Made by a program: the position numbers and the translations under genes. Positions 51,941-60,653 of a stretch of 64,000 bases of DNA are shown piece by piece (the stretch's first letter is position 1; the number at the start of each line of letters is the position of its first letter). The notes under the pieces are model-generated. The model worked only from the letters and a program-made list of their open reading frames with translations. It did not search any database and was not told where the DNA came from. Source of the DNA: Bradyrhizobium sp. CB1650 (GTDB lineage Bacteria > Pseudomonadota > Alphaproteobacteria > Rhizobiales > Xanthobacteraceae); contig NZ_CP121695.1 in the NCBI RefSeq assembly GCF_029761915.1, forward strand, positions 1,951,501 through 2,015,500, in the 5' to 3' direction.

Positions 51941-52145
51941 AAACTGAGCCTCCTTACTCTGGCGGCTGCAATCCCGGAGAATTAGCCCATTCGTCCAGAT
52001 GGGACGTGGTGTCGGCCTGACTAGCCTTTCTCGGCATATCTTCGCGCTCTTGTCCCGGAGGCAGGCGTGAAGCCTTCTCGCGTGCCTTTTGAGCAAAGGA
52101 GGCGAAACACCCGCTCCGCAAGCCGACGACGAGGTGAACCGCGCA

Positions 52146-52595
52146 CTAATCCGTCGCACCACGGTGAGCCTTACGTGCTCTCGCGGTTCTCCGCTCGACC
52201 TGTCTGTTCGCGGCCACAGCCTTCGCACGTTCCTCGCAACGCTTGCGAAGATCCTCGAGTTCGTCCGCGGTTAAATGCTCAATTCCGACGAAGGAATTCT
52301 GGACGGCACCGGTTCGGATAAGTTCATCCAGCTTCACCTGGATGGCTGCGCTGTCCCGGTTCTGAGAGTTCTGGATCAGGAAGACCATCAGAAATGTCAC
52401 GATGGTCGTTCCGGTATTGATGACTAGCTGCCAAGTGTCGGAGAACCGAAACAGAGGCCCTGTAACGGCCCAGATGACAATCACCGTGCAGGCCAAAATA
52501 AAGGCCGATGCACGGCCGGCCGCTTGCGATGCCCTGTTTGCAATCGATGCGAAAAGTCGGCGTGGTCGCTCGCTTTCCTGATGCCGCTGCTGCAT
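52146..52595 (-). CDS. Low-affinity iron permease family membrane protein
   Basis: 149 residues. Two hydrophobic helices, AFILACTVIVIWAVTGPLFRF and LVINTGTTIVTFLMVFLIQNSQNRD, followed by AAIQVKLDELIRTG. This is the PF04120 signature, named after yeast Fet4 although bacterial members have no proven iron transport. The C-terminal part is charged (HLTADELEDLRKRCEERAKAV). No EcfG-type motif was seen upstream. Confidence 0.85.
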   Translation of the reverse strand: MQQRHQESERPRRLFASIANRASQAAGRASAFILACTVIVIWAVTGPLFRFSDTWQLVINTGTTIVTFLMVFLIQNSQNRDSAAIQVKLDELIRTGAVQNSFVGIEHLTADELEDLRKRCEERAKAVAANRQVERRTARARKAHRGATD

Positions 52596-52980
52596 TCAGT
52601 CCTCCTATATCTGGAACGACTGGCCGAAAGCATCGCTGGAGCGATGGGCATCCCGCGGCGCCCGCCAAGGTTGGGCAAGGCCACCCTTAACGCAGTCCTG
52701 CCCTCAGCGCCTGAGCCGGCGTTCGACCTTCTTGACCGGTGCTTTCATCGGCCGGTCTTTACCGCTTCGTCGCGAACTTCGTGCGCCTTCTTCGCTTTCC
52801 CCCGGCCAACGCGGCGGAATTCATCAAAGTTCCCGCCGATAGGTATCGACGGTGGTGAGAGGTACTCGGGATCGCGCACCTGTTTGCGACTGGACACACA
52901 TGGCGACTGGCGGTGGCAGTGCAGTCGCGTCAATCTCCGGCCTTGAGCTGCGGTCAAGGTTCCGTTTGGTGCTGCAGTCA
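52596..52980. other. Intergenic interval, no clear gene
   Basis: About 385 bases. A minus-strand frame near 52745-52900 reads SSRKQVRDPEYLSPPSIPIG then GNFDEFRRVGRGKAKKAHEV and could be a 50-residue protein from a GTG, but no ribosome site or family supports it. Confidence 0.35.
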
Positions 52981-53005
52981 GGAACGTTCCTAACACCGTC
53001 TTGTT
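52981..53005 (+). promoter_or_regulatory. EcfG-type promoter for the second DUF1236 gene
   Basis: GGAAC (52981-52985), 17 bases, GTT (53003-53005), 48 bases before ATG 53054. Confidence 0.6.
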
Positions 53006-53053
53006 TTCCCAACAGACCGGAAAGTCGGATGAGCGCTTGGCGCGCGTGAAGGT

Positions 53054-54550
53054 ATGACGCAAGGCCGGGCCGCGGAGCCACGCGCAGGCGGTCGGGCGGA
53101 AAGCCCTGCAGCTGGTCCGTCACGCACCGAGCGTAGCGAAGGTGCTGCGGAGAGAGGCCAGATTGGCAAGGATCAGCACGGTCAAAAGGACCAGACTATC
53201 GGCCAACGCCGTGGCGATCGCGACCAACCGCGTCAATCCGAGCAAAAGGCGCAAAGCAAGGATCAGTCCTACGGCAAGCAAAATAGTCAGACCATCGGAC
53301 AGGGGCGTGGCGAGCGCGACCAGACGCGACAGTCCGAGCAAAAGATGCCGCAGGGCCAGAAGAACCAGGGCACGACAACCGGCGCCAACACCAAGCCGAG
53401 CAGTGCCCCTGCCCAGGGTCAGGCCACGCAGGGTCAGACCACACAGCAAAACCAGGGCGCAACAACCGGCGCCAACACCAGGCCGAACGATGCCCCTGCC
53501 CCCGGTCAGGCCACGCAGGGTCAAACCACGCAGCAAAACCAGGGCGCGACGACTGGCACCCAGGCCGCTGCGCCGGCGCAAAATCAGACTACGACGACCC
53601 AGAGCATGTCGGGCCGCGTATCGGTAAGTGCGCAACAACAGACAACGCTACAGCAGTCGGTGCTCAGCTCGCGCAACGTGGCGCGGGTTAACGCCAACTC
53701 GATCGACTTCCAGATCAATACGGGCGTGGTGGTGCCGACACACATCAATGTGGTGTCCGTCTCGGCCTTCCCGGTGCTGATCGACGTGTTCCCGGCCTTC
53801 CGCGACGACAGCTTCTTCGTCGTCGACGACGAGATCGTGCTCCTCGATCGCAGCCGCCGGATTGTGGATGTTGTTCCGGCAGGGCCGCGGACGCGGTTCA
53901 GCCGCGCCGGCAGTATGGGCGGTGGCGGTGTCAGCGGCAGCGTCGCTGCGCTCAATCTGAGCCCCGAAGAGATTCGTGTTGTGCAGCAGGTGCTGATCGA
54001 GCGCGGATTGCTGACCGGTGAAGCGGATGGCGTGCTCGGTACGCGGACGCGCGAGGCGTTGATCACCTTCCAGCGGCAACAAGGCATCCAGGCCAGCGGC
54101 TCGATCGATACGCGCACGGTCTCGGCGCTCGGCGTATCCAACAAGATCAGTGCCACCCAGAGCCAGACCACGACTGGTCAGGAACAGGCGAGCCAGCAGC
54201 AGCCGGCGCAACAGGGCACGACCGATCAGAACACCGGTCAGGCCAATGCTCCGGCGCAGCAGAACCAGCCGACAACTGGCCAAGTGCAGCAGAACCAGCC
54301 CGCGACAACCGGGCAGGCTCAGCAGAACCAACCGGCAACGACCGGACAGGCCCAGCAGAACCAGCCGGCAACGACCGGACAGGGCGGGACGCAACAGCCT
54401 TCCGGTCAGACGACCGGACAAGCGGCGCCTCCGGCCCAAGGCAACAATCCGCCGGCCGCCAACCAGAGTATGCCGTCTGGGCAGCCCAACCAGAGCAATC
54501 CTCCGGCATCGAGCCAGCCGGCCGATAACCCTCAGGGCAAGAAGTATTGA
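53054..54550 (+). CDS. DUF1236 plus peptidoglycan-binding protein with Gln/Thr repeats, no signal peptide
   Basis: 498 residues. Residues 1-205 are low complexity, including two near-identical units around GQATQGQTTQQNQGATTGAN. A DUF1236 module follows (INTGVVVPTHINVVSVSAFPVLIDVFPAFRDDSFFVVDDEIVLLD). Next is a PG_binding_1 domain (LNLSPEEIRVVQQVLIERGLLTGEADGVLGTRTREALITFQRQQGI). The tail has three QQNQPATTGQAQ repeats. Relatives are exported, but this frame begins in the middle of the usual linker (GRAAEPRAGGRAESPAAGPS) and lacks any signal peptide. It is either 5'-truncated or mis-started. A clear terminator follows. Confidence 0.75.
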   Translation: MTQGRAAEPRAGGRAESPAAGPSRTERSEGAAERGQIGKDQHGQKDQTIGQRRGDRDQPRQSEQKAQSKDQSYGKQNSQTIGQGRGERDQTRQSEQKMPQGQKNQGTTTGANTKPSSAPAQGQATQGQTTQQNQGATTGANTRPNDAPAPGQATQGQTTQQNQGATTGTQAAAPAQNQTTTTQSMSGRVSVSAQQQTTLQQSVLSSRNVARVNANSIDFQINTGVVVPTHINVVSVSAFPVLIDVFPAFRDDSFFVVDDEIVLLDRSRRIVDVVPAGPRTRFSRAGSMGGGGVSGSVAALNLSPEEIRVVQQVLIERGLLTGEADGVLGTRTREALITFQRQQGIQASGSIDTRTVSALGVSNKISATQSQTTTGQEQASQQQPAQQGTTDQNTGQANAPAQQNQPTTGQVQQNQPATTGQAQQNQPATTGQAQQNQPATTGQGGTQQPSGQTTGQAAPPAQGNNPPAANQSMPSGQPNQSNPPASSQPADNPQGKKY

Positions 54551-54563
54551 GGATGTGATGCTG

Positions 54564-54583
54564 AGCCCCGCTTCGGCGGGGCT
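54564..54583 (+). terminator. Intrinsic terminator after the DUF1236 gene
   Basis: AGCCCCGC, tetraloop TTCG, GCGGGGCT, followed by CTTCTTG. The 8-bp GC-rich stem with a stable UUCG loop starts 13 bases after the stop codon. Confidence 0.8.
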
Positions 54584-55039
54584 CTTCTTGTGCCGCGGTG
54601 TCGTGGAGCGTTGCAAATCCAGGCCGGTCAATCGCGCCCCTACGGCCGCGGCCGCGGGTCCGTGAAGGTGGCGAGAAGGCCATTCGAGTGACAGCGCGCG
54701 TTCGACCGTCACGACTTCCTGAAGGACTCACGGGCTTCGGGATTGCGTTATCTCGAGCTGCTTCCCGACAACGAATATTGAGGTTCATGAGGGCTTCGTG
54801 TGCCAGTTGGCGACCGCCAGCGCCAAGCCGGATCGGGACGCTGCTCGCGACTCTGATCTCTGCTCGGTTCAGAAGAACCGGAACCGGGCGTGCCCCCTTC
54901 TATGTGCGCATCCAGCTACCGGCCTCGGAAGCGAGCAAAGGCATCATCGTCCTTTCCGCATTGCTAAGCCTGCCACTACGACAGTCCATTTGAGCCTCGT
55001 CGGCACATATGGGCTCGAACGCGGAGGCCTCCGTTCAAA
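54584..55039. other. Intergenic interval, no gene seen
   Basis: About 455 bases between the terminator and the next promoter. Open frames on both strands lack ribosome sites and family features. Confidence 0.4.
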
Positions 55040-55065
55040 GGAACGGTTGCGCTTTGCCCTTCGTT
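55040..55065 (+). promoter_or_regulatory. EcfG-type promoter for the FAD-Rieske gene
   Basis: GGAAC (55040-55044), 17 bases, CGTT (55062-55065), 22 bases before ATG 55088. Confidence 0.65.
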
Positions 55066-55087
55066 TGTAGTCCGGAGGATAAACGCC

Positions 55088-56632
55088 ATGAACGTGCTGG
55101 ATGAGGATACCAAGTCGCTTTGGATGGAGACATTCATCCCGGCGGCCTCGCGCCTGTCGGGCCGGGAACGCGCCGATGTCGGCGTGGTCGGGGCGGGCAT
55201 CGCCGGTCTGTCGGTGGCCTATGAACTGGCCGCGCGCGGGCGCTCAGTCATCGTGCTCGACCGCGGCAGAATCGGCAGCGGAATGACGGCGCGCACCACC
55301 GCGCATTTGGCGACGGCCTTGGACGACGACTACAAGGAGTTGATCAGGGTCCGCGGTGAGGATTGCACGCGGCTGTATTACCAGAGCGTCGCCGCCGCGA
55401 TCGACCGCGCGCAGGCGATCCAGTCCGCCGAGGAAATTGACTGCGATTTCCGTCGCGTCGATGGCTATTGGGTGTTGGCGCCGGAGACGCTGCCATCGCA
55501 TCTGGATGAGGAATATGAAAGCTGCAGGAGCCTGGGCATCCCCGTCGAGCTTTGCAGCGATCCGACACCCATCCATCATGGCGGTCTTGCGCGCTCGCTT
55601 CGCTTTCCCCGACAGGCGCGCTTTCATCCGACCAAATATCTTGCCGGACTGGCGAAAGCGCTGCATCGGCGCGGCGCCAGGCTATACGACGACACCTGCG
55701 TCGAGGCGATCGAGCACGGCCGCGGAGAGATCGTTCTCAAAACGTCAGGCGGCGAGGTGCGGGTCACGGACGTCGTTGTTGCGACGAACTCGCCCATCAA
55801 TCTGCGCGTCGCGATCCATACCAAACAGGCGCCCTATCGCACTTACGTGATTGCGGCCAAAGTCCCGGCCGGCTCGCTGCTGGATGCACTGTATTGGGAC
55901 ACGCTCGATCCCTATCATTATGTCCGCCTGCAGCCACATTCGGCGGATGAGGACATCGTGATTGTTGGTGGTGAAGACCACAAGTCCGGCGAGGCTGACG
56001 ACGCTCAGGCGCGATTTGCCGCGCTCGAACAGTGGACGCGCGCGCGATTGCCGATGATCGGCGAGATCACCCATCGTTGGTCGGGTCAGGTGCTCGAACC
56101 CATGGACTTCACCGGCTTCGTCGGACGCAGCCCGGACGAAGAGCATGTCTTCCTCGTCAGCGGCGATTCCGGGCAGGGCATCACCAATGGCCTGATGGCA
56201 GGGCTCCTGATTGCGGATCTGATTACGGTCGGCGGCAATAGCTGGGAGGCCGTCTATTTGCCGGAGCGCAAGATCTTCAAGAACATCACCACCTTCATCA
56301 GTGAGAACATCACGCCGCTGAAGAACTTTGCGGAATATCTCGGCGCCGATGCGCTTGCTTCGGTGGAGCGGCTTCGCCTGGGAGAGGGCCGGCTGGTTCG
56401 CAGCGGATTGAAGAAGATTGCCGCCTGCCGCGATCGCCAGGGCGAGTTGCACCTACTGTCTGCATGCTGCACCCATCTTGGTTGCATCGTGCATTGGAAT
56501 TCGCTGGAGCAGTGCTGGGATTGTCCCTGCCACGGGTCTCAATTCGCGCCGGACGGCACTGCGCTCAATGGGCCCGCCGTATCTCCGCTCGCGCCGGCGG
56601 AAATTCCGCCAAGTGCCCAGGCCGCGGAATAG
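55088..56632 (+). CDS. DadA-type FAD oxidoreductase fused to a Rieske [2Fe-2S] domain
   Basis: 514 residues. FAD fold VGVVGAGIAGLSVAYELAARG at about 32, then the DAO domain with RTTAHLATALDDDYKEL and GDSGQGITNGLMAGLLIADLI near 370-390. The C-terminal 100 residues are a Rieske domain with CTHLGCIVHW and CWDCPCHGSQFAPDG, giving both Cys-His pairs. Such fusions probably pass electrons from substrate oxidation to the Fe-S centre, but no substrate is known. The length is normal. The EcfG-like promoter directly upstream suggests stress induction. Confidence 0.9.
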   Translation: MNVLDEDTKSLWMETFIPAASRLSGRERADVGVVGAGIAGLSVAYELAARGRSVIVLDRGRIGSGMTARTTAHLATALDDDYKELIRVRGEDCTRLYYQSVAAAIDRAQAIQSAEEIDCDFRRVDGYWVLAPETLPSHLDEEYESCRSLGIPVELCSDPTPIHHGGLARSLRFPRQARFHPTKYLAGLAKALHRRGARLYDDTCVEAIEHGRGEIVLKTSGGEVRVTDVVVATNSPINLRVAIHTKQAPYRTYVIAAKVPAGSLLDALYWDTLDPYHYVRLQPHSADEDIVIVGGEDHKSGEADDAQARFAALEQWTRARLPMIGEITHRWSGQVLEPMDFTGFVGRSPDEEHVFLVSGDSGQGITNGLMAGLLIADLITVGGNSWEAVYLPERKIFKNITTFISENITPLKNFAEYLGADALASVERLRLGEGRLVRSGLKKIAACRDRQGELHLLSACCTHLGCIVHWNSLEQCWDCPCHGSQFAPDGTALNGPAVSPLAPAEIPPSAQAAE

Positions 56633-56893
56633 CGACAGGTGACAGTCGCGGAAGGAATAGGCCTGCCACATCGTCTGCTTCGGCGTCTTCCCGTTCACGC
56701 GGCATGACATCGGCTTGCGTCCGACGGATCCTCGAGGGAGTTCGATGATCTACCCCGCAATGGGTAGCAAGGTTCGTTCCGAGCATTCGCTTGCGTTGGG
56801 CGCGGATCATACGGCGGAAGGCTGATTGTCGATGACAAGCAGTAGAGCACGATCAGAGGTCTTTATGGATTGGTGAAGTCGGTCGCTTGAGCC

Positions 56894-57514
56894 ATGTTCA
56901 AAACTGCTAGAGTTTCAGCAAGTCGCCTTAGAGGCCCAAGCTTTCCAGTCAGCGTCCGGCCGACCAAGGCGGATGTCGTGGCCGCACGCTTCATCGCCCG
57001 CAACACTGCGCCGGCTCCGGAGATGGTAGCCCGCGCCCTGACTTGGGGTGCCGACGAGAAGGTCCTGGCGGCGGCTGGTTGGCTTGCGTCGCGCGGGCGG
57101 GGCGAGCCGCTGCGGCGCGCCGGCAACCATGCTTTGCTGGTTACGGTCGCTGCGTCGCTGCTGCCCCATGGTTTGAAGCTTTTGTTCGACCAGACCCGAC
57201 CGGACCGCAGGACAGTGATCGGGCACCTCCACGGCGTTCCATTTTCCGGGAAACGTGAGGACGCCTTTCCCTCCGGCCACGCGCTGCACATGGGAGCCCT
57301 GGCATCCGCGGCCGGCGCGTTGCCCGCCGGCCCTCGTCGGGCGATCCGCGCCGTTGCGGTCGGCATCTCGCTGACACGCTTAGTCGTCCTGGCGCACTGG
57401 GCGAGCGATGTCGTCGCAGGTTTCGCATTGGGAGCGGCTCTTGAACGGTTCCTGCGGCTGTGCACCGGCTACCCCCTCGACACTTCAACGGAGAACGATC
57501 ATGCCGACCCTTGA
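56894..57514 (+). CDS. PAP2-family phosphatase
   Basis: 206 residues. The three PAP2 motifs are seen: KLLFDQTRPDRR (K-x6-RP), FPSGHALHMGALAS (PSGH), and TRLVVLAHWASDVVAGFALG (R-x5-H-x3-D). Hydrophobic helices flank them, so it is an inner-membrane lipid phosphatase with the active site facing the periplasm. It starts a plus-strand set with a cupin and two DUF3147 proteins; its stop overlaps the cupin start by 14 bases. Confidence 0.87.
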   Translation: MFKTARVSASRLRGPSFPVSVRPTKADVVAARFIARNTAPAPEMVARALTWGADEKVLAAAGWLASRGRGEPLRRAGNHALLVTVAASLLPHGLKLLFDQTRPDRRTVIGHLHGVPFSGKREDAFPSGHALHMGALASAAGALPAGPRRAIRAVAVGISLTRLVVLAHWASDVVAGFALGAALERFLRLCTGYPLDTSTENDHADP

Positions 57515-58106
57515 GGATCTAAAGGGGTACGCGGAACGCGCCACCGGTTTGCGGCGCCCTGGCAAGCGGAAAGCTATGGGCCTCGCGCAAGCGCGAAAAC
57601 CTCACACTGTCCGCTTCAAGGACGACGGTCTCGTCCCCAATCATCCGCGATGGCCGCTGATCATCTACCGCGGCGCAATCGATCTCGACGAGCGCCACGA
57701 CCCCGCGGCCGTGATCGAGGACCTGTTCGAAGCGAACGGATGGGCAGACACTTGGCGCGACGACATCTACGACTACGTGCATTATCACTCCCGGATCCAT
57801 GAGGTGCTCGGCATCGCGCACGGAAAGGGACGCGTCCGTTTCGGCGGTAAGACGGGAAGGATCTTCACGTTGAAGGCCGGAGACATCGCTATTCTGCCGG
57901 CCGGCACGGGTCACGAGAGCCTATCGGCAGACGATGACTTCCTTGTCATCGGCGCCTACCCGCCGACGGGCACGTACGACGAGTGCACAACGGTCGAGGA
58001 CGGTCCGCGCGCCCTCAAGACCATTCCGAAGGTGCCTGTGCCACGCAAGGATCCGGTCTGCGGGACCGGCGGGCCCCTATCGAAACTCTGGAGGAAAGTG
58101 AAATGA
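57501..58106 (+). CDS. Cupin-domain protein
   Basis: 201 residues. A single cupin barrel spans about 70-150: HYHSRIHEVLGIAHGKGRVRFGG (first motif, His-x-His with Glu) and GDIAILPAGTGHESL (second motif with His). These residues would hold one metal ion. The flanking sequence (VRFKDDGLVPNHPRWPLIIYRGAIDL) is common in rhizobial cupins next to DUF3147 genes. The reaction is unknown. The stop codon overlaps the next start (ATGA). Confidence 0.85.
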   Translation: MPTLEDLKGYAERATGLRRPGKRKAMGLAQARKPHTVRFKDDGLVPNHPRWPLIIYRGAIDLDERHDPAAVIEDLFEANGWADTWRDDIYDYVHYHSRIHEVLGIAHGKGRVRFGGKTGRIFTLKAGDIAILPAGTGHESLSADDDFLVIGAYPPTGTYDECTTVEDGPRALKTIPKVPVPRKDPVCGTGGPLSKLWRKVK

Positions 58107-58450
58107 CCGAGTACGTCATCCGCTTCCTCGCCGGAGGCGCCATTGTGTCGGCCTTCGCAATGCTGGGAGATCTTCTACGTCCCAAGAGCTTCGCCGGTCT
58201 GTTCGGAGCAGCACCCTCGGTCGCGCTCGCCACACTCGGAATCGCGGTGTACCAGCATGGGGCTGCTTACGCAGCCTTGCAAACGCAGGCGATGATTGCG
58301 GGAGCGATTGCGCTCGCCATCTACAGCGTCGTCGTTTGTCAAATCCTCGCTCGCGCGCGGCTGCGAGCGTTGCCTGCCACTTTGCTATCCCTCGTCGTCT
58401 GGCTGATCGTCGCCTTCGGCGTACTGATGCTTGCCGGAGGGCAGACATGA
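58103..58450 (+). CDS. DUF3147 membrane protein (first copy)
   Basis: 115 residues with four hydrophobic helices: YVIRFLAGGAIVSAFAMLGDLLRP, FAGLFGAAPSVALATLGIAVY, QAMIAGAIALAIYSVVVCQIL and ALPATLLSLVVWLIVAFGVLML. The pattern 'RFLxGGxxxxxxxxLGDLLRPKSFAGLFGAAPSVAL' is the DUF3147 hallmark. It is coupled to the cupin gene and to the second copy by ATGA overlaps. Confidence 0.82.
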   Translation: MTEYVIRFLAGGAIVSAFAMLGDLLRPKSFAGLFGAAPSVALATLGIAVYQHGAAYAALQTQAMIAGAIALAIYSVVVCQILARARLRALPATLLSLVVWLIVAFGVLMLAGGQT

Positions 58451-58929
58451 CGCCGATCCGCTTTTCGCCGTCATCCCTCAAGGAAGGCCGCTGGTACGAA
58501 TATCTGATCCGCTTCGCGCTCGGTGGCGCCGCGACCGTCTTCGCCGGCCTCGTCAGCAGCCGCTATGGAGCCTCTATCGGCGGGCTTTTCCTCGCCCTTC
58601 CGGCGATCTTCTGCGCTAGCGCCACGCTCATCGAGAAGCATGAAATTCGCCGCAAGCGTGAGGCGGACCTCGCCGGCGAGCGCCGCGGGCAAATGGCGGC
58701 CGCGGTCGACTCCGCCGGCGCCGCGCTCGGCGCGCTCGGCATGCTGGCCTTTGCGATGGTCTTTTCGGTAACGGCGGAAACCAGCATCGCAGCCGCCTTC
58801 ATAGGTGCATCGCTTGCTTGGCTAGTCATCTCGATGGTGGCCTGGTACGTGCGGCGCAAGACGCGATCAGTGCGGAGAGGGCGGACGGAACAAAAAGGCA
58901 GCGGCTCCGCGATTGTGCGAAGCCGCTGA
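58447..58929 (+). CDS. DUF3147 membrane protein (second copy)
   Basis: 160 residues. YLIRFALGGAATVFAGLVSSRYGASIGGLFLALPAIFCASATLIEKHE repeats the DUF3147 layout, with two further helices (AGAALGALGMLAFAMVFSV and IAAAFIGASLAWLVISMVAWYV) and a basic tail. It forms a tandem pair with the first copy and may assemble with it as a heteromer. Its 3' end overlaps the terminator of the convergent ferritin-like gene. Confidence 0.8.
   Translation: MTPIRFSPSSLKEGRWYEYLIRFALGGAATVFAGLVSSRYGASIGGLFLALPAIFCASATLIEKHEIRRKREADLAGERRGQMAAAVDSAGAALGALGMLAFAMVFSVTAETSIAAAFIGASLAWLVISMVAWYVRRKTRSVRRGRTEQKGSGSAIVRSR
58892..58927 (-). terminator. Intrinsic terminator of the YciE-like gene
   Basis: Minus strand: AGCGGCT, 14-base loop, AGCCGCT, then GCC and TTTTT. 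It begins 20 bases after the stop of the YciE-like gene and lies inside the 3' end of the DUF3147 coding region on the other strand. Confidence 0.7.
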
Positions 58930-58947
58930 GGTCGATTCACGCTGCCA

Positions 58948-59463
58948 TCAAGCCGCGCTCGACGCCTTCCTGTTCACACCCTTGCGCAGCGCAACCGTAT
59001 TGAGTTTGGTATTCGCCGCCTTCTCCTCGTTGAGGTTCGTGGTGAGAAAGCGCACGATGTCGTCGTGACCGAGCTCCTCGGCCCAGGCTATGAGCGTGCC
59101 ATAGCGGCAGATTTCATAGTGCTCGACGGCCTGTGCGGCCGCGACGAGGGCGGCATCGAGTACGGCCTTGTCCTCGATCTCGCCGGCGATCTCGTCGGCC
59201 TCCTTGATGATTCCGTCGATCGCTGGACAGTGCGTGCCGCCAGGCTCCTTGCCGAGCTTCTCGAACACGTTCTGAAGCCGCTCGACCTGCTTGTTGGTCT
59301 CTTCGAGATGGCCTTTCAGCCCCGCGACGAGGTCTCGGTTGGTCGCCTTTTCGATCATCTTGGGTAGTGATTTGATGATCTGCTGCTCGGCGTAGTACAT
59401 GTCCTGCAGACCGTGCATCAGCAGGTCTTCCATCGACTTTATGTCCTTCGTGAACATTCCCAT
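58948..59463 (-). CDS. YciE/YciF ferritin-like stress protein (DUF892)
   Basis: 171 residues, four-helix bundle: MEDLLMHGLQDMYYAEQQIIKSLPKMIEKA, DLVAGLKGHLEETNKQVERLQNVFEKLGKEP, VLDAALVAAAQAVEHYEICRYGTLIAWAEELGHDDIVRFL. Conserved Glu and His residues (YYAEQQ, HLEET, VEHYE) would bind a di-iron site. It is a classic member of the general stress response in alphaproteobacteria. A perfect GGAAC-N16-CGTT promoter lies 33 bases upstream of the start. Confidence 0.92.
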   Translation of the reverse strand: MGMFTKDIKSMEDLLMHGLQDMYYAEQQIIKSLPKMIEKATNRDLVAGLKGHLEETNKQVERLQNVFEKLGKEPGGTHCPAIDGIIKEADEIAGEIEDKAVLDAALVAAAQAVEHYEICRYGTLIAWAEELGHDDIVRFLTTNLNEEKAANTKLNTVALRKGVNRKASSAA

Positions 59464-59495
59464 ATTTGAATCTCCTCTCCCAATGATGGCAATGG

Positions 59496-59520
59496 AACGC
59501 GGCTGACCGGCTGCCGTTCC
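59496..59520 (-). promoter_or_regulatory. EcfG-type promoter for the YciE-like gene
   Basis: Minus strand: GGAAC (59520-59516), 16 bases, CGTT (59499-59496). Perfect consensus. Confidence 0.75.
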
Positions 59521-59725
59521 TGTCCCTGCAGCGCATTCGGAGGATCGAAATGAACGGCAAGGAAATTTCGTCAGCCTGCTGGTATGGGCGCGGTGGACGG
59601 GCGATATGCCGCGGGCATCCAGGAGGCGTTGTTCGAGACCGCGATGAAGGGGGCAGGGAGCGTCAGGAGGTTTGCGCGCCTGCTTCTCGACTGGCGTGCA
59701 CCGCGAGACCGGTCTAGCCAGGCGA

Positions 59726-59751
59726 GGAACGGGATAACCCTAAGCGTCGTT
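59726..59751 (+). promoter_or_regulatory. EcfG-type promoter for the deleted ROK gene
   Basis: GGAAC (59726-59730), 17 bases, CGTT (59748-59751), 43 bases before ATG 59795. The promoter survives although the gene is broken. Confidence 0.6.
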
Positions 59752-59794
59752 GATACAAACCGCACGTTTACTTGCGACTTGTCTAGGGCTCAAG

Positions 59795-60318
59795 ATGGCT
59801 GACGAAACGATCACGACCACCGGTATCGCCGCTCACGGCGTCTCCCGCCTTCCGTCAGTCGACGTCGACAGCTTCAATATTGAACTGAAGGATGAGGAAG
59901 GATTCCTTGGGGATCGTGCCAGCAAGGGCGCTTTCCGGCGGTTAAGCGTCTCGTCAAAATGCTCAAGGAGCTGACCACGAAGGCGGAGAACGAAGGCTTC
60001 AAGCTCGCGCCGTTCATCGGCATCGCGTGTCCTGGCGTCATCGAGAGCGACGGCTCGATCGCAAAGGGCGCGCAGAACCTGCCCGGCAACTGGGAGAGCA
60101 GTAAATTTAATCTGCCGGCAGCTCTGGTCGAAGCCATCCCTCAGATCGGAGAACACGACACGACGATCATCATGCATAACGACGGCGTGGTGCAGGGCCT
60201 GTCCGAGGTCCCGTTCATGAAGGACGTGGAACGCTGGGGCGTGCTGACGATCGGCACCGGCCTCGGTAACGCCCGCTTCACCAACCGCAACGGCAAGAAC
60301 GGCAAGAGCGAACGCTGA
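59795..60318 (+). pseudogene. ROK-family protein with internal deletion
   Basis: Residues 1-44 (MADETITTTGIAAHGVSRLP ... IELKDEEGFLGDRASKGAF) are the N-terminus of a rhizobial ROK-family protein of about 380 residues. At about 59938 the sequence jumps, with a frame change, to AVKRLVKMLKELTTKAENEG ... FIGIACPGVIESDGSIAKGAQNLPGNWESSKFNLPAAL ... WGVLTIGTGLGNARFTNR. The middle, roughly 170 residues including the first nucleotide-binding DxGG motif, is missing. The deletion is judged against my memory of the family. Confidence 0.75.
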
Positions 60319-60368
60319 GCCTAACCCTCTTCGAGGTAGGCCGGCACGGCAAGAATATCGGGAAGGGA

Positions 60369-60393
60369 GGAACGTCGCGCCCCGCCAACTGTT
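60369..60393 (+). promoter_or_regulatory. EcfG-type promoter for the 73-residue protein
   Basis: GGAAC (60369-60373), 17 bases, GTT (60391-60393), 34 bases before ATG 60428. Confidence 0.65.
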
Positions 60394-60427
60394 TGCTCAA
60401 TCATCGCGGAGCATAGGAGGAGCATCC

Positions 60428-60649
60428 ATGCCTACGCAGATTGTTTTGAACCATAGCGGGGACACGCGGCACGAATTTGACGCGGCAGACCTGGAAGCAT
60501 TGGCCAAGGCGGAGCAGCGCTTCAAGAAATTGACCGGCAATGGATTCACTGCAGCAACGCGGACGGGGCCCGGCGAAGTCGCCGTAGTGCGGGCGTTCGA
60601 CCCGACGGCCCAGGAGACGTTATTTTACCCGCGCCTCGTCGGCGGCTAA
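60428..60649 (+). CDS. Conserved small hypothetical protein
   Basis: 73 residues: MPTQIVLNHSGDTRHEFD..DLEALAKAEQRFKKLTGNGFTAATRTGPGEVAVVRAFDPTAQETLFYPRLVGG. A compact alpha/beta protein without signal. I recall close homologues throughout Bradyrhizobium with no known role. The ribosome site AGGAGGAGC is strong and an EcfG-like promoter is directly upstream. The next gene follows almost at once and may be co-transcribed. Confidence 0.75.
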   Translation: MPTQIVLNHSGDTRHEFDAADLEALAKAEQRFKKLTGNGFTAATRTGPGEVAVVRAFDPTAQETLFYPRLVGG

Positions 60650-60653
60650 GTGA

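Noticed and set aside
53054..54550. Internal repeats of the DUF1236 protein as a DNA tandem-repeat locus
   Set aside because: The repeats are imperfect and follow protein-level QQNQPATTG units, so they are coding repeats rather than a separate element.
53648..54712. Long Arg/Leu-rich minus-strand frame
   Set aside because: Mirror of the Gln/Thr-rich DUF1236 protein; no start signal or domain.
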